Positions 47,392-59,147 of a stretch of 64,000 nt of DNA are shown one piece after another. Every line of letters starts with the position of its first letter. The first letter of the stretch is position 1. The translations under genes and the position numbers were made by a program. Location: NCBI GenBank assembly GCA_029907105.1, contig JARYMM010000014.1, forward strand, positions 1 through 64,000, given 5' to 3'. This DNA comes from Anaerolineae bacterium. Its GTDB lineage: Bacteria; Chloroflexota; Anaerolineae; UBA3071. The notes below the pieces were generated by a model. That model searched no databases, was not told where the DNA came from, and saw only the letters and a program-made list of their open reading frames with translations.

Positions 47392-47622
47392 GGCTTCTAT
47401 CGCACGCCCCAGGCCAAGAAGATGAAACCGCACGGGACGGGCCTGGGCCTGCCGCTGGTCCGGCGCATCGTGCAAGGACACGGCGGGACCATCGAGGTAG
47501 AGTCGGCAGCGGGGAAAGGCAGCCGTTTCACCTTCCGCCTGCCGGTGGCCATGCAGGCGGGAGATGCTTCGCCGGGATCGGCCAGGCAATCAACTTTGAC
47601 GCCTGAAACCCGCTCAGCATGA
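47392..47622 (+). pseudogene. C-terminal fragment of a sensor histidine kinase
   Basis: The frame reads [20 protein letters not shown] then [17 protein letters not shown], the F/G2 boxes of a kinase ATPase domain, ending LPVAMQAG. A stop (47389-47391) lies just before it, and no N-terminal part exists. The last 18 or so codons derive from the repeat at 47564. Confidence 0.8.
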
Positions 47623-47660
47623 CAGGCGCGGTCGCAGTGCTAAAGTTGTAGTGCTAATAC
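47564..47660. repeat. MITE-like repeat, copy 1
   Basis: Shares ATGCTTCGC, TTTGACGCCTGAAACCCG and CTCAGCATGACAGG with 62890-63002, followed by AGTTGTAGTGCTAATACTAC. Non-autonomous, no transposase. Confidence 0.7.
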
Positions 47661-47675
47661 TACAACGATAGTTTT

Positions 47676-47773
47676 GTCATTCTGAGGAGCGCAGCGACGA
47701 AGAATCTCGTTCTGGAGTGGCAAAGTGTCGGCTCCGAAGAGATTCTTCGCTCCCTGCGGTCGCTCAGAATGAC
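47676..47773. repeat. TCATTCTGAGGAGCG-type inverted repeat
   Basis: GTCATTCTGAGGAGCGCAGC and CGAAGAATCTC face an inverted copy, GAGATTCTTCGCTCC to CTCAGAATGAC. Between 47290 and 47817 I see only this, the kinase fragment and the repeat at 47564. Confidence 0.75.
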
Positions 47774-47817
47774 AGTAAGCAGCGAACCATCGTTGTAGAA
47801 CTAAGGAGGCATTGCAC

Positions 47818-48795
47818 ATGTGGCATAGTCATAGTAAACAGGCGCTGCAGTTTATCGCCATGACAACCTTACTTGTTCTGTTACTCGGTGGATGCGGTTC
47901 CACAGCCGGGCAACCCGCCGAGGGCGAATTGCGCGGCACGATCACCGTGTCAGGTGCCTGGGCCCTCTACCCGATGATGGTGCGCTGGGGCGAGGAATTC
48001 CATGCTTTGCATCCCGATGTCGAGTTCGATATCTCGGCTGGCGGCGCCGGCAAGGGCATGACCGATGCCCTGGCCGGTGCAGTGAACATCGGCATGGTCT
48101 CCCGGGGGATCCACCCTCAGGAAATCGAGCAGGGGGCCTTCTGGGTGGCCGTAACGATGGACGCTGTCGTGCCTGCGGTAAGCGCTGACAACCCCTATCT
48201 GGCTCAACTTCAAGCCCGGGGCGTCACGCGGGCCATCTTCGAGGGCATCTGGACGGGCCACATCACAGGCTGGGGTGAAGTCATCGGCGACCCTGAAGTA
48301 AAAGATGGCATCCACGTCTATACCCGTTCAGATGCCTGTGGCGCAGCCGAGACGTGGGCAGCCTACCTGGGCGCTTACAAGCAAGAGGACCTGCAGGGTG
48401 TGGCCGTCTATGGCGATCCCGGGCTGGCCACCGCCGTTTCTCAAGACCCGCTGGGGATCGGGTACAACAACCTGAACTTCGCCTACGATGCCGACACCGG
48501 CCGGCCCGTCGCCGGGCTCCAGATTGTTCCCATAGACCTCGATGAGAACGGCCAGGTGGATGCCAACGAGGACTTCTACGCTACCAAATCCGAGCTGATG
48601 GCGGCTATCGCTGATGGCCGGTATCCCTCTCCGCCGGCCCGCGCCCTCAATCTGGTAACCAAAGGCCGGCCCGGTGGGCTGACGTTAACCTTCATCCGCT
48701 GGATCTTGAGCGATGGTCAGGCCTTCGTGGAGGAGACGGGCTACATTCCGCTCGCCCCGGCGCAGTTGCAGGCAGAGCTGACGAAGTTGGAGTAG
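47818..48795 (+). CDS. pstS: Phosphate-type ABC transporter substrate-binding lipoprotein
   Basis: 325 residues. Lipobox LLGGC near residue 26, then the PstS fold: ITVSGAWALYPMMVRWGEEF, FDISAGGAGKGMTDALAG, GMVSRGI, YTRSDACGAAETWA. ATG 47818 is 8 nt after AAGGAGG. Phosphate is the family's usual ligand, but no PhoU or phoBR is present and the operon lies between hydrogenase genes, so another oxyanion is possible. Confidence 0.85.
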   Translation: MWHSHSKQALQFIAMTTLLVLLLGGCGSTAGQPAEGELRGTITVSGAWALYPMMVRWGEEFHALHPDVEFDISAGGAGKGMTDALAGAVNIGMVSRGIHPQEIEQGAFWVAVTMDAVVPAVSADNPYLAQLQARGVTRAIFEGIWTGHITGWGEVIGDPEVKDGIHVYTRSDACGAAETWAAYLGAYKQEDLQGVAVYGDPGLATAVSQDPLGIGYNNLNFAYDADTGRPVAGLQIVPIDLDENGQVDANEDFYATKSELMAAIADGRYPSPPARALNLVTKGRPGGLTLTFIRWILSDGQAFVEETGYIPLAPAQLQAELTKLE

Positions 48796-48802
48796 GACAC
48801 CG

Positions 48803-49735
48803 TTGAGGAGGATGCGCTTTCGACGACTCCAGGACCAGTTCGCCGGGCATCTGATGGCGGCGCTGACCGTCTTTGCTGCCTCTTTGGTCTTGCTCATCGC
48901 CGTGGCCCTGCTGATGCGGGCCCGGCCGCTCCTGGACATCAAGCCGTTGGGGCAATTGCTGACCTCGTCTGACTGGCGCCCACTGCACGGCGAGTTCGGC
49001 TTCCTCCCTTTCATCGCCGGCACTCTCTGGGTCACCGGCCTGGCCATGGTGCTGGCCGTTCCGCCCTGTCTCCTGTGCGCTATCTACCTGGCTGAGTACG
49101 CCCCGCGTCGCCTGCGCGAGACGGTCAAGCCGCTGGTGGACCTGCTGGCGGGCATCCCCTCGGTGGTCTATGGGCTATGGGGGACGCTGACGGTGGTGCC
49201 CATTATCCGGGATGTCATCACCCCGTGGGCGGGAAAGCGGCTGGATTTCATTCCTCTGCTGCACGCTGGCAACCCCACAGGCTATGGCGTCCTGGCGGGC
49301 GGCATAGTGCTGGCGGTAATGACCTTCCCAGTCATCATCTCCGTGACCGAAGAGGTCATCCGCGCCGTGCCCGACGGGCTGCGGGAGGCGGCACTGGCCC
49401 TGGGCGCCACCCGCTGGCAGATGGTCAAGGGGGTCGTGCTACGCCGTTCGTTGCCGGGGGTCATCGCCGCCATCGTCCTGGGTTTTTCGCGTGCCTTTGG
49501 TGAGACCATGGCCGTGATGATGGTCGTAGGCAACGTTGCCCAAATCCCTCGCTCCCTTTTCGATGCCGCTTACCCCCTGCCAGCCCTCATCGCCAACAAC
49601 TACGGTGAGATGATGTCCATCCCGCTGTACGACGCGGCGTTGCTGGCCGCAGCGCTGGTGCTGTTGTTGGTCGTGCTCGTCTTCACCCTGGCCGCGCGGG
49701 CCATCTTGCTGCGGGCCGTCAGGAGAGCAGTCTGA
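48803..49735 (+). CDS. pstC: Phosphate-type ABC transporter permease
   Basis: 310 residues, six predicted membrane helices, with the EAA loop [23 protein letters not shown] 48803 is the likely start (weak ribosome site); ATG 48812 follows GAGGAGG with no spacing and is less likely. Pairs with the next permease. Confidence 0.9.
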   Translation: MRRMRFRRLQDQFAGHLMAALTVFAASLVLLIAVALLMRARPLLDIKPLGQLLTSSDWRPLHGEFGFLPFIAGTLWVTGLAMVLAVPPCLLCAIYLAEYAPRRLRETVKPLVDLLAGIPSVVYGLWGTLTVVPIIRDVITPWAGKRLDFIPLLHAGNPTGYGVLAGGIVLAVMTFPVIISVTEEVIRAVPDGLREAALALGATRWQMVKGVVLRRSLPGVIAAIVLGFSRAFGETMAVMMVVGNVAQIPRSLFDAAYPLPALIANNYGEMMSIPLYDAALLAAALVLLLVVLVFTLAARAILLRAVRRAV

Positions 49736-49758
49736 CCTGTCCCGAACGGAGCGAAGGA

Positions 49759-50604
49759 ATGGGCAAACACCTTGAAGAGCGGTTCTTCCTGGCCCTGATG
49801 ATCGCTTCCTTGGCCATCGTCACCGGCAGCCTGGTTTTCATCCTGACGACGGTGGTGGTGAAAGGACTGCCGGCGCTCAATCTGGCCATGGTGACCCAGG
49901 TGCCCAAAGGAGGATACTATCTGGGCAAGGAGGGGGGCATTCTCAATGCCATCACCGGCTCGCTGGCGTTGGCCGGCGGAGCGACGCTCTTGAGTTTAGC
50001 CCTTAGCCTGCCGGTGGTGCTCTATCTCCAACTCTTCGCTCGAGACAGTCGCTTTGTCTACCTGGTCCGGCTCTCACTGGATGTACTCTGGGGCATACCT
50101 TCCATCGTCTATGGGGCCTTTGGCTTCACCTTGCTGCTGTTTCTAGGGTTGCGAGCGTCGCTCCTGGGCGGGATCATGGCGCTGGCCTTCCTGGAGCTGC
50201 CCATCCTGGTGCGGGCGATGGAAGAGGTGATGATCATGGTGCCCTTCGAACTGAAGGAGGCCTCCTACGCGCTGGGAGCAACGCGGCTGGAGACGGCGCT
50301 GCGGGTTGTGGTGCGGCAGACACTGCCAGGCCTGCTGACGGCCCTGCTGCTGGCCTTTGGGCGCGGTATCGGCGACGCCGCCTCTGTGCTCTTCACCGCT
50401 GGCTACACCGACCGGCTGCCAACCTCGCTCCTGCGGCCCGTCGCCTCCCTGCCGCTGGCCGTCTTCTTCCAGTTAGGCACCCCCGTTCCAGAGGTGCGGG
50501 AGCGGGCTTACGCCTCGGCGCTGATATTGACGGTCATCATTCTCGTTATCAGCCTCGGCACGCGCCTGCTGGCCCGCCGGTTCACCCGGCACGTGGTGCG
50601 GTAG
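49759..50604 (+). CDS. pstA: Phosphate-type ABC transporter permease
   Basis: 281 residues, six helices, EAA loop [20 protein letters not shown]. Follows pstC by 23 bp; that gap carries a CGAACGGAGCGAAGG fragment of the dispersed repeat. Confidence 0.9.
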   Translation: MGKHLEERFFLALMIASLAIVTGSLVFILTTVVVKGLPALNLAMVTQVPKGGYYLGKEGGILNAITGSLALAGGATLLSLALSLPVVLYLQLFARDSRFVYLVRLSLDVLWGIPSIVYGAFGFTLLLFLGLRASLLGGIMALAFLELPILVRAMEEVMIMVPFELKEASYALGATRLETALRVVVRQTLPGLLTALLLAFGRGIGDAASVLFTAGYTDRLPTSLLRPVASLPLAVFFQLGTPVPEVRERAYASALILTVIILVISLGTRLLARRFTRHVVR

Positions 50605-50638
50605 CCGGCAGGGGCGTGCGCAGCGAAAAGCCTGGGAG

Positions 50639-50657
50639 TACGAGGGGTGTCCCCTCG
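50639..50657. repeat. Palindrome in the pstA-pstB gap
   Basis: ACGAGGGG-TGT-CCCCTCGT. The 142-bp gap also holds CCTACGCCCCTACACGTGG and no coding sequence. Confidence 0.6.
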
Positions 50658-50746
50658 TTTACCCTACGCCCCTACACGTGGGGTTTGCGCCTGATCGCTG
50701 CGCAAGCCCACAGACTGGCCAATTGGCAGATCGGTTGGGAGCTTGT

Positions 50747-51505
50747 ATGAGTGATCCAGTGATCCAGATCCGCGGGTTGAGTGTGGCCTACGGCAACCAG
50801 CTGGCGGTTCGGGACGTCAGTGTGGACATCCCGGCCCGACAGATCACGGCCATTATCGGGCCCTCAGGCTGTGGCAAGACAACTTTGCTGCGTTCCATGA
50901 GCCGACTGATCGAGCTGGTCGAAGGGGTGCGCGTGTGGGGCCAGGTCCTCTTCCATGGCCAGAATATCTACGACCCGCGGGTAGATGTGACCGAGATACG
51001 TAAACGCATCGGGTTGCTGGCCCAGCGCCCCTTCACGTTGCCCATGTCCATCTACGAGAACGTGGCCTATGGCCCGCATCTGCACGGGTTGCGCAAACGC
51101 AAGGCCCTGGATGCCATTGTGGAGAAGGAGCTGCGAGCCGCCGGGCTGTGGGATGAGGTCAAGGACCGCTTGCATGCCCCGGCATCGGCCCTCTCCGTCG
51201 GTCAACAACAGCGGCTGTGCCTGGCCCGCGGGTTGGCCGTCGAGCCAGAGGTGTTGCTGTGCGACGAGGTCACCTCGGCACTGGACCCCATCTCGGGCCA
51301 GCGTATCGAGGCCCGTCTGCTGGAACTCAAAACGGACTATACCATCGTGCTGGTCACCCACGTCCTGCGTCAGGCGCGGCGGCTGGCCGATTACGTGATA
51401 TTCATGTACATGGGAGAGCTCATCGAGCACGGACCGGCCAATCAGGTATTCCACGATCCCCAGGAGGCCAAGACGCGCGCCTACCTGAAGGGGGAGTTCT
51501 ATTAG
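50747..51505 (+). CDS. pstB: Phosphate-type ABC transporter ATPase
   Basis: 252 residues. Walker [15 protein letters not shown], signature [16 protein letters not shown], Walker [15 protein letters not shown]-loop [10 protein letters not shown]. Family PhoT/PstB. It energises PstCA. No PhoU gene is downstream, unlike most pst operons. Confidence 0.92.
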   Translation: MSDPVIQIRGLSVAYGNQLAVRDVSVDIPARQITAIIGPSGCGKTTLLRSMSRLIELVEGVRVWGQVLFHGQNIYDPRVDVTEIRKRIGLLAQRPFTLPMSIYENVAYGPHLHGLRKRKALDAIVEKELRAAGLWDEVKDRLHAPASALSVGQQQRLCLARGLAVEPEVLLCDEVTSALDPISGQRIEARLLELKTDYTIVLVTHVLRQARRLADYVIFMYMGELIEHGPANQVFHDPQEAKTRAYLKGEFY

Positions 51506-51517
51506 CCAGGAGGCAGT

Positions 51518-52042
51518 ATGAACAAGTGGTGGTCGCTCTTTGTCACCTTTCTGAAGGTCAACCTGCTGACGACGTCGGGGACGGCTTCTGTGGGCTTGCT
51601 TTACTCCGAGGCCGTGGGCAAGTTGATGAGCCGCGAGGAATTCGTTGAGGCCGTGGGCTATTCGAGTGTGCTGCCAGGTTCCGATGCGGTGCAACTGGCC
51701 GTGTTTGTCGGCTACCGGGTGGGCGGGGTGCCAGGTGCGCTCATCGCCTGCCTGGGGGCGATCCTGCCGCCGACAGTCATCATGATGGCCGTCGCCATCG
51801 TGCTGACCCGGCTGCGCGGCGAAGCCTGGATCGGGGGTTTCGTCAAGGGGTTGGCGCCGGCACTGGCCGCGCTGCTGCTCATCACGGCTTACAACCTGAT
51901 CGGCGCCGAGGGCTGGCGCCAATGGCCGCCGCTTGTGCTGGGCGCAGCTACCCTGTTGGCCGTCGCCGCCTTTAAAGCCCCGCCGGCGATCGTCCTGCTG
52001 CTGGCCGGGCTTGCCGGCATCTTTCTGTTCCGCCAGGGGTGA
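51518..52042 (+). CDS. Half-size chromate-transporter-family (CHR) membrane protein
   Basis: 174 residues with about five membrane helices and the CHR motif LPGSDAVQLAVFVGYRVGG (family: PGP-x-x-Q-x-A) and GAILPPTVIM. Half-size CHR proteins normally occur in pairs of opposite topology; only one is here. ATG follows AGGAGGCAGT. It may move chromate, sulfate or another anion alongside the Pst-like system. Confidence 0.8.
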   Translation: MNKWWSLFVTFLKVNLLTTSGTASVGLLYSEAVGKLMSREEFVEAVGYSSVLPGSDAVQLAVFVGYRVGGVPGALIACLGAILPPTVIMMAVAIVLTRLRGEAWIGGFVKGLAPALAALLLITAYNLIGAEGWRQWPPLVLGAATLLAVAAFKAPPAIVLLLAGLAGIFLFRQG

Positions 52043-52045
52043 GGC

Positions 52046-52882
52046 GTGCATCTGCTGCTCTGTACTGATGGCACCTCACGCAGCAACCCGGCCCTGAGCT
52101 TCGGCTGCCGGCTGGCCGCGTTGCTGGAGGCCCGGGTGACCGTGCTGGGGGCGTCTGCCCGGCCCGACTTGGCCTCAGCGCTGTCCCGCTCCCTGAGCGA
52201 CGTATGCGTCAACCTGAGCGACGCCGGGCTGAGATGCGACAGTGTCATCCGCCAGGGGCTTCCGCGTCGCGCCATCGTGGCCCAGGTTGGTTTAGGGCAC
52301 TACGATCTGGTCGTCGTCGGCCTGCTGGAGCGGAGCCGGATACGGCGCTTGCTGCGGGGCCCGTCTACCCGGCGCATCCTGCGCGATGTGACCGCGCCTG
52401 TTCTCATCGTGCCGGCTGACCGGCCGCGGCTACACCACATCCTCCTTTGCAGCGGTGACCTGTGGTACCCGGCCGAGACGATCCTGCTCGTGGGCCAGAT
52501 AGCCCAGGCCGCCCGGGCTGCGGTGACGCTGCTCTATGTCATTCCCCAGCCGCTGCTCCGTTATCCCCTCCTACGCGAGATCGAGGACGCCTGGGGAGCC
52601 CTTCTCCAGACGGATACCCCGCAAGGACGCAACCTGAAGGCCGGCCGCGACGCGCTGCGCGGCCTGGGCATTGAAACGGGGATCAGGCTCCGTCACGGGC
52701 CTGTTGTGGAACAGATCATGTCCGAGATTCGGGAGGGGGAGTACGATTTGGTGGCCTTGGGCTCGACCTACGCCGCCCAGGGCCTGCGCCCCTACTTCGT
52801 GAGCAGCATCACCGATCTCGTCGTCGAACACGCCGGTCGGCCTGTGCTGGTGGTGCGACACCGTGAGGGGACAAAGCTATGA
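52046..52882 (+). CDS. Tandem universal stress protein
   Basis: 278 residues with two Usp domains (residues about 1-130 and 131-278). Domain 1 has HYDLVVVGLLERS; domain 2 YDLVALGSTYAAQ followed by the GR-PVLVV ending. GTG 52046 lies 3 nt after the CHR gene. Role in the operon unknown. Confidence 0.82.
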   Translation: MHLLLCTDGTSRSNPALSFGCRLAALLEARVTVLGASARPDLASALSRSLSDVCVNLSDAGLRCDSVIRQGLPRRAIVAQVGLGHYDLVVVGLLERSRIRRLLRGPSTRRILRDVTAPVLIVPADRPRLHHILLCSGDLWYPAETILLVGQIAQAARAAVTLLYVIPQPLLRYPLLREIEDAWGALLQTDTPQGRNLKAGRDALRGLGIETGIRLRHGPVVEQIMSEIREGEYDLVALGSTYAAQGLRPYFVSSITDLVVEHAGRPVLVVRHREGTKL

Positions 52883-52910
52883 TGGACGTGAACCGGCGGC
52901 TTGGAATTTC

Positions 52911-52939
52911 TTGCCCAGACAGGCAAGAGGAGGTATAAT
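52911..52939 (+). promoter_or_regulatory. Promoter of the hyp operon
   Basis: TTGCCC, 17-nt spacer, TATAAT. Confidence 0.8.
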
Positions 52940-52977
52940 CCGTTCTGAGAGGATCGCCGCTCGGATAGGCTTATGCG

Positions 52978-53066
52978 GCAGGCAACGACCCATAGGGGTC
53001 GTCTTGCGATGTGCTGAGACTGGCAGCGAGCAGGGAGCGGTGGAGGGTTCGGCGCTCCCTGTTTTT
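52978..53066 (+). promoter_or_regulatory. Structured hyp leader with intrinsic terminator
   Basis: Hairpin 1 (52978-53007): GCAGG and ACGACCC, loop ATAG, GGGTCGT and CTTGC. Then GCTG-AGACTGG-CAGC. Then a terminator CAGGGAGCG ... CGCTCCCTG with five T (53031-53066), only 31 nt before hypA. This is the layout of transcription attenuation or a riboswitch. I do not match it to a known class. Confidence 0.65.
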
Positions 53067-53097
53067 GCTTAGAAGCGAAAGCGATAGGATATATCCC

Positions 53098-53439
53098 ATG
53101 CACGAACTGGCCGTCACGCAAAGCATGCTTAACCTGGCCCTGGAATATGCCGAACGGGCCAGCGCGCAGCGCATCACACGCATCAACCTGGTCGTCGGCG
53201 AGATCGCCGGCATTGTGGATGAAAGTGTGCAGTTCTACTTCGATTTCATCAGCCAGGGCACGCCGGCCGAGGGGGCCTTGCTTTCGTTCAGGAAGCTGCC
53301 GGCGCGCTTCCGCTGTACGGCCTGCGGCCAGGAGTTCCCGCTGCGCGATGGCGACTGGACCTGTCCGGCCTGCCAGCGGCTGGGCGGTGAGGTCATCAGC
53401 GGGCGGGAGTTCTACATGGAGAGCATCGAAGTAGAGTGA
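53098..53439 (+). CDS. hypA: Hydrogenase nickel-insertion protein HypA
   Basis: 113 residues. N-terminal MHELAVTQSML supplies the Ni ligand His2; the Zn site is CTACGQE and CPAC. Delivers nickel with HypB. First gene of the hyp operon. Confidence 0.95.
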   Translation: MHELAVTQSMLNLALEYAERASAQRITRINLVVGEIAGIVDESVQFYFDFISQGTPAEGALLSFRKLPARFRCTACGQEFPLRDGDWTCPACQRLGGEVISGREFYMESIEVE

Positions 53440-53440
53440 G

Positions 53441-53481
53441 AGCAAGGAGGCAAGATGCAAGAGGCAAGAGGCAAGACCGTT
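53441..53481. repeat. Heptad-repeat array at the hypB start
   Basis: GGCAAGA, TGCAAGA, GGCAAGA, GGCAAGA: supplies AAGGAGG, the ATG and the first codons (MQEARGK) of hypB. Confidence 0.8.
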
Positions 53482-54132
53482 ACGGTAATCAAGGATATTC
53501 TGGGGGCGAATGAGCAGATTGCCCTGGAGAACCGGGGGCTGTTCAATGAAAAGGGCGTCTTCGTCCTGAACGTGATGGCCGCGCCTGGCGCGGGCAAGAC
53601 CAGCCTTATCCAACGCACCATCGAACCCCTGCGCGACCGGCTGCGCATTGCCGTCATCGAAGGCGACGTCGCCTCCACCATTGACGCCGACCGCATCGCC
53701 GGCCTGGGCATTCCGGCGGTGCAGATCAACACCGGCGGGGCCTGTCACCTGGACGCCAGCATGGTGCGCAGCGCTTTGTCCGGGCTCTCGTTGGAGGACA
53801 TTGATCTGCTCCTCGTGGAGAACGTGGGCAACCTCATCTGCCCTACCGGCTTCGCCCTGGGCGAACACCTGAAGGTCATGGTCTCCAGCACGCCGGAAGG
53901 GGACGACAAGCCGTACAAGTATCCAGGCATGTTCAGCGCTGTGGACGTACTGCTGCTCAACAAAGTAGACCTGTTGCCGCTGCTGGATTTCGACATGGAC
54001 ACCTTCCGCCGTGGCGTGGAGGCGCTGAACCCCAACGTGGCCTTTTTCCCCGTGTCCTGCAAGACAGGGGAAGGGATAGAAGCGTGGGTGGAATGGTTGC
54101 TGGCAAGGCGGGATCAAGGATTTCAGCCTTGA
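53455..54132 (+). CDS. hypB: Hydrogenase nickel-insertion GTPase HypB
   Basis: 225 residues. P-loop APGAGKTSLIQ, metal site in TGGACHLDASMV, and NKVDLLPLLDFD as the guanine-specificity motif. No N-terminal CxxCGC or His-rich nickel store. The ATG, the upstream ribosome site and the first seven codons are made of heptad repeat. Confidence 0.95.
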   Translation: MQEARGKTVTVIKDILGANEQIALENRGLFNEKGVFVLNVMAAPGAGKTSLIQRTIEPLRDRLRIAVIEGDVASTIDADRIAGLGIPAVQINTGGACHLDASMVRSALSGLSLEDIDLLLVENVGNLICPTGFALGEHLKVMVSSTPEGDDKPYKYPGMFSAVDVLLLNKVDLLPLLDFDMDTFRRGVEALNPNVAFFPVSCKTGEGIEAWVEWLLARRDQGFQP

Positions 54133-54200
54133 GGTGCAGGCTTATCTTTCGGCGTTGAAGCTGCCTTCTTGCAGGAACTGGGCCGGAGAGCAGGTATCCG

Positions 54201-56652
<2,452 letters not shown>

Positions 56653-56666
<14 letters not shown>

Positions 56667-57735
56667 CGAGTTCCGTGACCCTCAACTTGCCCGAAACCTG
56701 TTGGCAGGCATCTGGGAGCGCTCGACCCGCCCGGTGCAGTTCATGGAGTTCTGCGGCGGGCATACCCATGCCATCTTCCGCTACGGCCTGCGGCAGGTGC
56801 TGCCACCCACCGTGCGGTTGCGCTCCGGCCCCGGCTGCCCCGTCTGCGTCACCGCCAACGGCGACCTGGATCGCGCCATCGCCCTGGCCAGGCTGCCCGG
56901 CGTCATTCTGACCACCTTTGGCGACATGCTCAAGGTGCCCGGCAGCCACGGCTCTCTACAGACAGCCAGGGCCGAAGGAGCCGACGTGCGTATGGTCTAC
57001 TCCACGCTGGACGCCCTGCAGATGGCCCGAGAGCACCCCGACCGTGCGGTCATCTTCCTGGGCGTCGGCTTCGAGACCACGGCCCCGACGGTGGCAGCGG
57101 CCATCCTGCAGGCGGAAGCGGAGGGCCTGGACAACTTCACCGTTCTCTCGCTGCACAAGCTCACGCCGCCGGCCACCCGCGCCATCCTCGACGCTGGCGA
57201 GGTCAACCTCTCCGGCATTATCGGCCCCGGCCACGTGACCACGCTCATCGGCAGCCGGGCCTGGGAGTTTCTGCCGCAGGAGTACGGCGTGGGTTGCGCT
57301 GTGGCTGGCTTCGAGCCGCTGGACATCCTGCGAGCCGTGGCAGCGCTGGTGGAGATGGCCGAGGACGGGCGTCCCACAGTGGTCAACGCTTACTCCCGCA
57401 GCGTCCGCCCGGAGGGCAACCGCGCTGCTTTGGAGGTTATGGAGCGCGTATTCGAGGTAGGCGAGGCGGACTGGCGGGGGTTGGGCCGCGTGCCCGTCAG
57501 CGGGCTGACCCTGCGCCCTGAGTATGCTCGTTTTGATGCTGCCCTGGCCTTCCCCGTGCAACCCGGCCCGACCCGCGAACACAAAAGCTGCCGCTGTGGC
57601 GACGTGCTGCGGGGCACGATCGAACCCCCTGACTGTCCCCTCTTCCGCCGGGTTTGCACGCCTGCCCATCCCATCGGCCCCTGCATGGTCTCCGCCGAAG
57701 GGGCCTGTGCGGCCTGGTATCAGTATGGCGAGTGA
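56653..57735 (+). CDS. hypD: Hydrogenase maturation protein HypD
   Basis: 360 residues. Cys motifs MEFCGGHTHAI, GPGCPVCVT, the CRCGDVLRG and the C-terminal 4Fe-4S set ending GPCMVSAEGACAAW. Holds the Fe(CN)2CO fragment with HypC. ATG 56653 overlaps hypF by 14 nt. HypC, its obligate partner, is not encoded between hypF and hypD or elsewhere here. Confidence 0.95.
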
Positions 57736-57789
57736 CCGGCGTCCTTCGCTTTTGCCAAAGCCGCCAAACCGCGATACAATATCGAGGGA

Positions 57790-58011
57790 ATTGAAGAAGA
57801 GGGGGAACTGTACCTGGATCTGGGGTTGGATGCGCAGGTACTGTACGATAGCGTTGGATTCCTGAGTCAGCGGCTGGCTCGCATTCGCCAAATCACCCGT
57901 CAGGCAGGGCTCAAGCGAGTGAAACGGGACGGCGATTCTGCCTGGAGGTGGGACAGACAGCCACGGCGAGGCTGGGAAATCACCTGGGAAGGATACCGTG
58001 AACTGGAATAA
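57790..58011 (+). CDS. Small hypothetical protein before hypE
   Basis: About 60-73 residues. The plausible reading is LYLDLGLDAQVLYDSVGF, then basic LARIRQITRQAGLKRVKR and a tail GWEITWEGYRELE. No ATG; TTG 57826 or ATT 57790 would be the start. No family recognised; may be a gene remnant. Confidence 0.4.
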   Translation: MEEEGELYLDLGLDAQVLYDSVGFLSQRLARIRQITRQAGLKRVKRDGDSAWRWDRQPRRGWEITWEGYRELE

Positions 58012-58022
58012 GGAGGCTCGTT

Positions 58023-59120
58023 ATCGTCAGCTATGATGTCATCCTGCTGGCCCACGGCTCCGGCGGCGAGATGAGCCATGAGCTGGTGCAGCGGTTATTC
58101 CTTCGCTACTTCGACAACCCTATCCTGGCGCGCCTCGACGATGCCGCCGTAGTGGGGGTTTCCGGCGTCGAGTTCCAGGTTTCGGGCTTGCCCGGCCCGA
58201 AACCTGAAACCCGGAACCCGAAACTGGCCTTCACCACCGATTCCTATGTCGTCAGCCCCATCTTCTTCCCGGGCGGCGACATCGGCAAGCTGGCCGTTTG
58301 CGGCACGGTCAACGATCTGGCCATGAGCGGGGCCACGCCGCTGTACCTCAGCGCGGGGTTTATCCTCGAAGAAGGATTGCCACTGGAGGAGTTGGAGCGG
58401 GTGGTCGCCTCCATGGCCGCTGCGGCGGAGGCAGCGAGCGTGCACATCGTGGCCGGAGACACGAAGGTAGTGGATCGGGGCAAGGCCGACAAGCTGTTCA
58501 TCAACACGGCAGGGGTGGGCGTGGTGCCCGCAGGTGTGGAGCTGGGCAGCGACCGGGCGCAGCCAGGTGACGTGATCATCCTCAGCGGCACCATCGGCGA
58601 CCACGGCATGACCATCATGAGCCAGCGGGAAGGGTTGCGCTTCTCTTCGCCGCTGCAGAGCGACTGCGCACCACTCCACAGCCTGGTCGCTGCCATGCTG
58701 GATACCCTCACCCCTCTCCCCCTGGGAGAGGGGAAGGGGGTGAGGGCCCTTCATTGCCTGCGCGACCCCACACGTGGCGGCCTGGCCACAACGCTGAACG
58801 AGGTGGCCATCAAATCGGGCGTAGGTATCGAGATTGATGAGAAGGCCATCCCCGTGCGCCAGGCGGTGCGCGCCGCCTGCGAACTGCTGGGGCTCGATCC
58901 CCTGTACGTGGCCAACGAGGGCAAACTGGTGGCCTTCGCCGCCCCTGAAGCGGCCGACGCCCTGTTGGCAGCCATGCATGCCCATGAGCACGGGAGGGAA
59001 GCGGCCATCATCGGGCGGGTGACGGCGGAGCACACGGGACGTGTGGTGCTGCGCACACCCCTGGGTGCCCGGCGCATCCTGGACATGCTGGTGAGCGAGC
59101 AACTGCCGCGCATCTGTTGA
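58023..59120 (+). CDS. hypE: Hydrogenase maturation protein HypE
   Basis: About 365 residues, AIRS/PurM-like fold. The conserved N-terminus ILLAHGSGGEMSHELVQ starts upstream of the first ATG (58071), and AAGGAGG sits at 58010-58016, but no ATG, GTG or TTG is in frame between. A rare start (ATC 58023 or nearby) or a lost base is implied; start is tentative. Also contains two in-frame repeats (58168-58227, 58706-58747). GLATTLNEVA and the C-terminal PRIC match the HypE tail, including the terminal Cys that carries the cyanate. Confidence 0.9.
   Translation: MVSYDVILLAHGSGGEMSHELVQRLFLRYFDNPILARLDDAAVVGVSGVEFQVSGLPGPKPETRNPKLAFTTDSYVVSPIFFPGGDIGKLAVCGTVNDLAMSGATPLYLSAGFILEEGLPLEELERVVASMAAAAEAASVHIVAGDTKVVDRGKADKLFINTAGVGVVPAGVELGSDRAQPGDVIILSGTIGDHGMTIMSQREGLRFSSPLQSDCAPLHSLVAAMLDTLTPLPLGEGKGVRALHCLRDPTRGGLATTLNEVAIKSGVGIEIDEKAIPVRQAVRAACELLGLDPLYVANEGKLVAFAAPEAADALLAAMHAHEHGREAAIIGRVTAEHTGRVVLRTPLGARRILDMLVSEQLPRIC
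58168..58227. repeat. Heptad-repeat insertion in hypE
   Basis: CCAGGTT/TCGGGCT units then CCCGAAACC, CCTGAAACC units, inverted arms; same sub-family as hypF insertion 1. Confidence 0.82.
58706..58747. repeat. Palindrome in hypE
   Basis: CCCTCACCCCTCTCCCC pairs with GGGGAAGGGGGTGAGGG; read in frame. Confidence 0.7.
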
Positions 59121-59147
59121 ATGGTATTGACGAGGAGGAGAACGAAA

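Noticed and set aside
47676-47773. Insertion sequence upstream of pstS
   Set aside because: No transposase frame; only a short inverted repeat of a common dispersed type.
52978-53066. tRNA-Sec or a known riboswitch in the hyp leader
   Set aside because: No TCA anticodon arm or T-loop, and no match to riboswitch consensus sequences I know; kept as an unclassified leader.
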